Source: Hymenolepis diminuta (lineage: Eukaryota; Platyhelminthes; Cestoda; Cyclophyllidea; Hymenolepididae). Taken from it: 64,000 bases of DNA. Shown here in pieces: positions 63,901 to 64,000 of the stretch; position 1 is the first letter of the stretch, and the number at the start of each line of letters is the position of its first letter. Below the pieces are notes generated by a model, which saw nothing but the letters and a program-made list of their open reading frames with translations, was not told the origin of the DNA and did no database searches. The DNA lies in the NCBI GenBank assembly GCA_900708905.1, contig CAADRB010000010.1:4256871-4320870 (forward strand). Reading direction: 5' to 3'. The position numbers were made by a program, and so were the translations under genes.

Positions 63901-63931
63901 GCTTGTCGCACTGCATCCTCAATTAGAGTGC
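36612..63931 (-). CDS. EP400: EP400/Domino-like SWI/SNF chromatin remodeller, C-terminal 2006 residues, 18 exons (5' part outside window)
   Basis: Spliced gene on the minus strand. Joined exons, right to left: 63931-63637, 63405-62867, 62591-62482, 62417-62211, 62150-61889, 61078-60622, 59923-59422, 57427-56996, 55957-55471, 54383-53926, 51563-51441, 47251-46990, 46236-46001, 44020-43589, 40992-40603, 39841-39623, 38469-38200, 36953-36612. Every junction is GT-AG and the phases chain without a break, giving 2006 codons plus TAA. Family order matches animal EP400: end of the SNF2 N-lobe, the 'SGHLCDLL...HPWLL' block (EP400 SGHFVNVL...NHPGL), 'SGKIQRL', 'RVIFIMS' (helicase motif IV), 'GESIEARLL', a SANT domain starting 'PEWTPLEEAALL', 'QKNPSHIAAL', then a Q/S/T-rich tail. 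Known family role: ATPase scaffold of the nuclear TIP60/NuA4 complex, exchanging H2A variants. Odd: the helicase C-lobe is very divergent. Identity is inferred from short aligned blocks read by eye. SRCAP-type remodellers are the alternative, but the SANT and tail blocks fit EP400 better. Confidence 0.88.
36954..38199 (-). other. Intron 17-18 of the EP400-like gene
   Basis: 1246 bases, GT-AG. It contains a 94-codon minus frame (37285-37569), basic in its first third, matching no family I know. Nothing else seen. Confidence 0.75.
38200..38469 (-). CDS. EP400: EP400-like exon 17: Gly/Ser/Thr-rich tail
   Basis: 90 codons, residues 1804-1893, phase 0/0 (acceptor CTTTTCGCAG, donor GTGAGT). 'MRRSVTLTPASQSQGG' is followed by a glycine-rich run, 'VLATASGTRPGSVIYHQHH' and 'LPHIIRSRQQ'. 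GC-rich relative to the flanking introns. The opposite-strand frame at 38200-38412 is its shadow. Confidence 0.75.
38470..39622 (-). other. Intron 16-17 of the EP400-like gene
   Basis: 1153 bases, GT-AG. It contains a 97-codon minus frame (38582-38875) with alternating hydrophobic and charged residues ('LLSLIVVNRWILERRFANLE'). This is unusually protein-like for AT-rich intron DNA but is not recognised. It has no splice support for inclusion. Confidence 0.7.
39623..39841 (-). CDS. EP400: EP400-like exon 16: Thr/Gly/Ser-rich tail
   Basis: 73 codons, residues 1731-1803, phase 0/0 (acceptor TGTTATTTAG, donor GTTGGT). Sequence of the type 'VFRYTTPNSTGRQVATTAG' and 'ILRRVTGPGGTAQSVFAVTP'. This is low-complexity tail without a domain. 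The donor was chosen because exon 17 needs phase 0; a donor four bases further on would shift the frame. Confidence 0.7.
39842..40602 (-). other. Intron 15-16 of the EP400-like gene
   Basis: 761 bases, GT-AG. Carries repeat copy A. No other feature seen. Confidence 0.75.
39885..39975. repeat. Dispersed AT-rich repeat, copy A (intron 15-16)
   Basis: Bases 39910-39942 are identical over 33 bases to 52321-52353. Similarity extends outwards (ATAAAAAT...AT..GTCATC before, CAGATTTGCATATCTGTTAAA after). The core holds an inverted repeat TTAACAA-TTTA-TTGTTAA. Confidence 0.6.
40603..40992 (-). CDS. EP400: EP400-like exon 15: charged helix 'LITPAMVIKNKEEREARQR' and Ala/Thr-rich region
   Basis: 130 codons, residues 1601-1730, phase 0/0 (acceptor CCGTTACAG, donor GTGAGT). 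'ECNISPDNLITPAMVIKNK' followed by 'EEREARQRTEA' is the counterpart of EP400 'SGINYDKPLPPIQVASLRAERIAKEKK', continuing directly from the end of exon 14. The rest is Ala/Ser/Thr/Val-rich, with a 'HHPQQQHPTIV' stretch. In vertebrates this region begins the long Q/P-rich tail. Confidence 0.83.
41960..43003 (-). pseudogene. Mariner transposase, disrupted
   Basis: The N-terminus near 43003 reads 'NKEHIRHILLFEIHQGNTA' and 'YGNDVVNEKTYR', the typical mariner helix-turn-helix region. After the gap, pieces such as 'DRIITDSDKKWWILYNN' (first catalytic Asp retained), 'GIVYYELMGDNQTITYEVY', 'EELGWEVVHHAP' and 'VINENGDYV' keep family order through to the C-terminus. There are several in-frame stops, and the catalytic 'HDNARPH' block reads 'IMTRPGP', so a key Asp is gone. 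The 72-base gap hides part of the middle. Confidence 0.82.
42638..42709. other. Assembly gap (72 Ns)
   Basis: A run of Ns inside the mariner copy, followed by a G run. Open frames drawn across it on the plus strand are artefacts. The gap probably reflects misassembly or collapse of the repeat; its true length is unknown. Confidence 0.98.
43589..44020 (-). CDS. EP400: EP400-like exon 14: low complexity, ends with conserved 'QKNPSHIAAL'
   Basis: 144 codons, residues 1457-1600, phase 0/0 (acceptor CTCTCTCTAG, donor GTGAGT). Ser/Thr/Gly/Ala-rich, with a Gly run and 'GPTQQQQLAMPAPLIQ'. The last residues, 'QKNPSHIAALQ', match EP400 'QKNPKHASVLAE', a conserved landmark after the SANT domain. The exon is GC-richer than its flanks. 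The start was set by the acceptor, because the first Met is internal. Confidence 0.82.
44021..46000 (-). other. Intron 13-14 of the EP400-like gene
   Basis: 1980 bases, GT-AG, AT-rich. The only local structure seen is a short direct repeat of GGGGTATCCA at 45666-45691. Confidence 0.75.
46001..46236 (-). CDS. EP400: EP400-like exon 13: His/Gln- and Ser/Gly-rich segment after SANT
   Basis: Residues 1378-1456 (acceptor TTCTGTAG, donor GTGAGT). A His/Gln run 'GQHQYQHHHQVQHG' is followed by a basic patch 'GRKVKNKMKSG', in the position of EP400 'KSKNNRPLRTSQIY', then Ser/Gly/Pro low complexity. It ends 'NKLRGYQHFL', which may be the counterpart of the helix 'HTQLYTSHFDLM'. The split Asp codon with exon 12 fixes the frame. 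Confidence 0.75.
46237..46989 (-). other. Intron 12-13 of the EP400-like gene
   Basis: 753 bases, GT-AG. A 77-codon plus frame (46375-46608) is unrecognised and probably chance. Nothing else seen. Confidence 0.75.
46990..47251 (-). CDS. EP400: EP400-like exon 12: remainder of SANT domain with Ser-rich insertion
   Basis: Residues 1291-1378 (acceptor CATCTTTCAG, donor GTAATT). 'LLEVPV' continues helix 1. 'VPNFRLGELCLNSFIAMRAY' and 'RNARQCLIAYCRINSVV' match EP400 'TPNWDLVSDVVNSCSRIY' and 'RSSKQCRNRYENVII' (helices 2 and 3). Trp of 'NWDL' is replaced by Phe. A run of about 15 residues, nearly all Ser/Thr/His, is inserted between helices 1 and 2. A later possible donor at 46945 would break the frame of exon 13. 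Confidence 0.83.
48560..50600 (-). mobile_element. Decayed non-LTR retrotransposon (LINE): endonuclease remnant plus reverse transcriptase
   Basis: Read right to left on the minus strand, it has an endonuclease-like end 'RRHAWHQPRTDQ' with 'ANSDHCLVTVKLRL' (about 50120-49980, the Asp-His motif that closes LINE endonucleases). Reverse transcriptase follows, with 'VLIFVDLSKTFDSLSYAII' (motif A, about 49500) and 'EHIEYVDDLFLIT' (motif C; YVDD at 49232-49243). The 3' part ends 'RPILTSKVLPTNTRAQILEI' and 'EPLLLYSLSTFVYG' (48999-48691). Many stops and frameshifts; not functional. It lies in the SANT-splitting intron in the host gene's orientation. The clade (RTE-, CR1- or other) is not decidable by eye, and the outer ends are approximate. 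Confidence 0.75.
50161..50332 (+). mobile_element. tRNA-derived SINE copy inserted within the LINE remnant
   Basis: It carries a good B-box-like GGTTCTATTCC and the family landmarks 'ATCGGCGCACACCCAGTGAG', 'GGGAGGTTCCATGATG' and 'CTCTACCCAGGATGAG'. The same landmarks occur in reverse orientation at 14438-14654. LINE endonuclease-like sequence continues on both sides, so it was probably inserted into the LINE. It is opposite in direction to the LINE and the host gene. Confidence 0.7.
51441..51563 (-). CDS. EP400: EP400-like exon 11: start of SANT/Myb domain
   Basis: 41 codons, residues 1250-1290, phase 0/0 (acceptor TTTTTTAG, donor GTAAGT). It ends 'PPEWTPLEEAALLM'. Joined to exon 12 ('YTNKLLEVPV') this aligns without gaps to the first helix of the EP400 SANT domain, 'PEWLISEDWALLQAVKQLLELPL'. 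That gapless fit across a 4.2-kb intron is among the strongest evidence for the gene model. The SANT domain of this family binds histone tails and TIP60 in other animals. Confidence 0.85.
52294..52385. repeat. Dispersed AT-rich repeat, copy B (intron 10-11)
   Basis: Partner of 39885-39975. The identical 33-base core is at 52321-52353, followed by ACTTTGCGTATTTGTTAAAT, similar to the other copy. Same orientation, 12.4 kb apart, both in introns of the same gene. Confidence 0.6.
53508..53540 (-). CDS. Candidate 33-base microexon between exons 10 and 11
   Basis: Inside the exon 10-11 intron, the minus strand carries an excellent donor, CAAG|GTAAGT, at the left end and a TTAAG acceptor 33 bases upstream. 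Exactly 11 codons lie between, with no stop: 'HFSRLIPRSVK'. Both flanking junctions are phase 0, so inclusion would keep the frame. It would add a short basic segment just before the SANT-containing exons, where EP400 is also basic. This is inferred from splice signals only; it may be alternative or not used. It is not counted in the 2006 residues. Confidence 0.4.
53926..54383 (-). CDS. EP400: EP400-like exon 10: Ser/Thr/Gly-rich segment before SANT domain
   Basis: Residues 1097-1249 (acceptor TTCTGTTGTAG, donor GTATGA). The frame is fixed by the split Gly codon from exon 9. It contains 'CLPRTFFARDARAITG', which may correspond to EP400 'VPPRSLFDRATPGLLK'; the remainder is Ser/Ala/Gly-rich, with 'FTPTARFRRTTAGVSS'. 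A longer open frame in another register (54021-54383) is rejected because it does not chain with its neighbours. Confidence 0.75.
54384..55470 (-). other. Intron 9-10 of the EP400-like gene
   Basis: 1087 bases, GT-AG. I see nothing in it. Confidence 0.75.
55471..55957 (-). CDS. EP400: EP400-like exon 9: 'VWVP' element and Ser/Ala/Pro low-complexity segment
   Basis: Residues 935-1097 (acceptor TTTTCAATTAG, donor GTAAGT). 'VWVPSFFNDPDFYKDG' occupies the place of EP400/Domino 'LW.PPTPPQDDSDIY'. It is followed by a proline run, Ser/Thr-rich sequence and a basic nuclear-localisation-like patch 'SSKKRKLTG', then an alanine run. GC content is clearly higher than in the introns. Open frames on the opposite strand here are shadows of this exon. 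Confidence 0.8.
55958..56995 (-). other. Intron 8-9 of the EP400-like gene
   Basis: 1038 bases, GT-AG. A donor-like GAG|GTAAGC at about 56702 has no in-frame exon upstream. Otherwise nothing. Confidence 0.75.
56996..57427 (-). CDS. EP400: EP400-like exon 8: acidic region after helicase lobe
   Basis: 144 codons, residues 791-934, phase 0 at both ends (acceptor TTTTATAG, donor GTAAGT). It begins 'LLQCFDLHEAPRDVQAWY' and is rich in Glu/Asp, with 'ERWEMDEEMWQKNYDAVE'. EP400 has a comparable acidic, tryptophan-containing helical region after the C-lobe, before the 'PLWTPPTPP' element. The start was set by the acceptor, since the first in-frame Met is internal. No catalytic motif is visible. Confidence 0.78.
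58125..58335 (+). repeat. Dispersed repeat family, copy 2, in intron 7-8
   Basis: Begins TTGTTCAGAGGACGAACAAT and continues AAATTTGAATACTGGAAAG, then TTTACTCTCAATATCTTTTC and CTCTTCCCTTTTAAG, ending TTTTTTTCCCAC. Closest to the 30.4-kb copy in its first half. Confidence 0.5.
58505..58685 (+). repeat. Dispersed repeat family, copy 3, in intron 7-8
   Basis: CCAGAGGACGTATAATGAAA, GTTGAATCCAAAAATCAAAT, GCTCTCAGTACCTTTTCAAT, CTCCCCTCTTATCATTTCTT, GGACTTACTGCC and CCACTTTTCCACA follow in order. It lies about 170 bases after copy 2, in the same orientation, suggesting a local tandem arrangement. Confidence 0.5.
59422..59923 (-). CDS. EP400: EP400-like exon 7: end of helicase C-lobe (motif VI lost) and acidic segment
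   Basis: Residues 623-790. The acceptor is CAATCTTTAG and the donor GTAAGA. 'VYRIVSEWDSGESIEARLLKSS' aligns with EP400 'IYRLVSGNSIEEKLLKNG', the strand and helix that close the RecA-like lobe. The motif VI arginines expected just before it ('QEWCDRIGR' in EP400, 'QDRCHRIGQ' in most SNF2 proteins) are not recognisable; the positions hold 'LRCWSINGL'. The segment after it has a basic 'FKLRRRAQWR' and a Glu/Asp-rich stretch near residues 760-775. Confidence 0.82.
59924..60621 (-). other. Intron 6-7 of the EP400-like gene
   Basis: 698 bases. It splits the motif V-VI region of the helicase lobe. Positions 60180-60290 are GC-richer, with a small stem TCGATG-TT-CATCGA; significance unknown. Confidence 0.75.
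60622..61078 (-). CDS. EP400: EP400-like exon 6: divergent helicase C-terminal lobe, motifs IV-V region
   Basis: Residues 471-623. The acceptor is TTTTGAAG and the donor GTAAGT. 'GKIQRLRDLLLEF' then 'RVIFIMSHYAAFLDLLTVWL' match EP400 'GKLEALAILLQKL...RVLILSQMILMLDILEMFL' (motif IV). Beyond this the similarity fades. The motif V position reads 'LSVAGLKAGPDTRVILCDAGW', where the family has 'S.RTTGINL..ADTVVFYDNDLNP'. The Gly-Ile-Asn-Leu core is absent, although the hydrophobic strand and an Asp survive. The exon is continuous and stop-free, so this is divergence rather than a frameshift. Confidence 0.82.
61079..61888 (-). other. Intron 5-6 of the EP400-like gene
   Basis: 810 bases, GT-AG. The short plus frame inside is not credible. 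I see nothing else. Confidence 0.75.
61889..62150 (-). CDS. EP400: EP400-like exon 5: linker leading into helicase motif Ia-like 'SGK'
   Basis: Residues 384-471. The acceptor is CATACATTAG; the donor GTTAGT follows TCT G. It begins 'RIKMSREEISHALVSLLSS' and ends '...CLAQFLAASG', whose final Gly codon is split with exon 6. That join gives 'FLAASGKIQRLRDLL', matching EP400 'VQFDSGKLEALAILL', the conserved entry to the C-terminal helicase lobe. If the 27-base intron is correct, the right end is 62148 instead. Confidence 0.75.
62211..62417 (-). CDS. EP400: EP400-like exon 4: linker ahead of helicase C-lobe
   Basis: Residues 315-383. The acceptor follows a pyrimidine-rich tract (TTTCTCTTTAAAAG). 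It contains 'RLHIFESRCRHTRL' and 'MEYIQQHSRLPSLFP', loosely comparable with the EP400 segment 'RMRILRQGLREH...YFQQLRQ' that precedes the C-lobe. The 3' end is uncertain. I used donor GTACTT (60-base intron). A better-looking donor GTTAGT at 62170-62175 would need a 27-base intron and would end the exon at 62176. Exons 4 and 5 are in the same frame, separated by one TAG at 62151-62153. Confidence 0.6.
62482..62591 (-). CDS. EP400: EP400-like exon 3: short linker exon
   Basis: 110 bases, residues 278-314. The acceptor is TCTTTAG and the donor GTAATT. It completes the split codon from exon 2 to Asp, then stays open for 36 codons ('STAVSKVNDFKFLLSVPSK...'). No start codon occurs inside it, so it is easily missed by ORF calling. 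It corresponds to the variable linker between the two ATPase lobes. Support is splice signals plus exact phase agreement on both sides; there is no domain signature. Confidence 0.65.
62867..63405 (-). CDS. EP400: EP400-like exon 2: SNF2 'HP' block and start of inter-lobe linker
   Basis: Residues 98-278. The acceptor CCAATAG was chosen because it makes the join to exon 1 match EP400 residue for residue over 18 positions, ending at 'SGH'. It is followed by 'LCDLLTCLSKGVRLCLHPWLL', the counterpart of 'FVNVLSILVRLQRICNHPGL' (Asn of NHP replaced by Leu). The rest, about 150 residues, is linker with a Lys/Arg patch 'LGKRRGG' and a Glu/Ala-rich end. The donor is AAAG|GTTCGT; an alternative donor four bases on puts a stop in the next exon, so I rejected it. 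Confidence 0.8.
63637..63931 (-). CDS. EP400: EP400-like exon 1 of window: end of SNF2 N-terminal ATPase lobe
   Basis: Residues 1-97 of the visible protein. The acceptor is CATTTCAG at the right end and the donor is GTAAGT at the left; the exon enters with the last two bases of a codon and leaves after two. 'LAALEPFIYRF' corresponds to the SNF2 block that normally reads 'L.PFLLRR.K'; the second Arg and the Lys are absent here. An acidic run of Asp/Glu (about residues 48-60) and an Asn run are inserted before 'VLSDILTPEQRKLHDQLLL', which aligns with EP400 'CRLSNRQKALYEDVIL'. The preceding exon lies beyond 64000. Confidence 0.82.
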
Positions 63932-64000
63932 CTGAAATGAGTAATTAGCCAATTAGATTGAAACACGGTGCTATTTACACTCAATGTAAAATAAAAGCAA

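Noticed and set aside
1..64000. CRISPR arrays, rRNA, tRNA genes, bacterial operons, viral genes
   Set aside because: No regularly spaced repeats, rRNA blocks, complete tRNA folds or operon-like gene strings were seen; gene structure is plainly eukaryotic.

Overview
The window is eukaryotic nuclear DNA from an animal. It is AT-rich, with spliced genes (GT-AG introns), degenerate transposons and one assembly gap (Ns, 42638-42709). The only protein-coding host gene I can support lies on the minus strand from 36612 to beyond the right edge. I could follow 18 exons, in frame throughout, that encode the C-terminal ~2006 residues of an EP400/Domino-type SWI/SNF chromatin remodeller. The AT-rich composition, tRNA-derived SINE copies, and introns that are short at the 5' end and long at the 3' end fit a flatworm (fluke or tapeworm). 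That taxonomic placement is an inference; the sequence alone does not settle it.

Layout. Positions 1 to about 36600 form a gene-poor, AT-rich flank. Every open frame there is short and none resembles a protein family. It holds scattered SINE copies, one copy of a second dispersed repeat, simple repeats, a perfect 23-bp-arm hairpin (25946-25994) and two GC/CpG-dense patches (about 23478-23583 and 33385-33555). From 36612 to 63931 lies the EP400-like gene, read right to left. Exons 1-2 hold the end of the SNF2 N-terminal ATPase lobe. Exons 3-5 form the linker, and exons 6-7 a very divergent helicase C-terminal lobe. Exons 8-10 carry acidic and low-complexity sequence, exons 11-12 a SANT/Myb domain split by a 4.2-kb intron, and exons 13-18 a low-complexity Ser/Thr/Gln/Gly/Ala-rich tail.

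The introns hold most of the recognisable mobile DNA. There is a dead mariner with both terminal inverted repeats (41893-43159). There is a decayed non-LTR retrotransposon with a YVDD reverse-transcriptase motif (about 48560-50600), itself interrupted by a SINE in the opposite orientation. Two further copies of the dispersed repeat also lie in an intron.

How it fits together: in other animals EP400/Domino is the ATPase scaffold of the TIP60/NuA4 complex, which exchanges H2A variants and couples this to histone acetylation. Here the scaffold regions (SNF2 tail, linker, HSA-distal segments, SANT, Q/S/T-rich tail) keep family order. The ATPase C-lobe, however, has lost recognisable motifs V and VI. 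That is the most biologically interesting point in the window. I found no bacterial-type system, CRISPR array, rRNA or tRNA gene.
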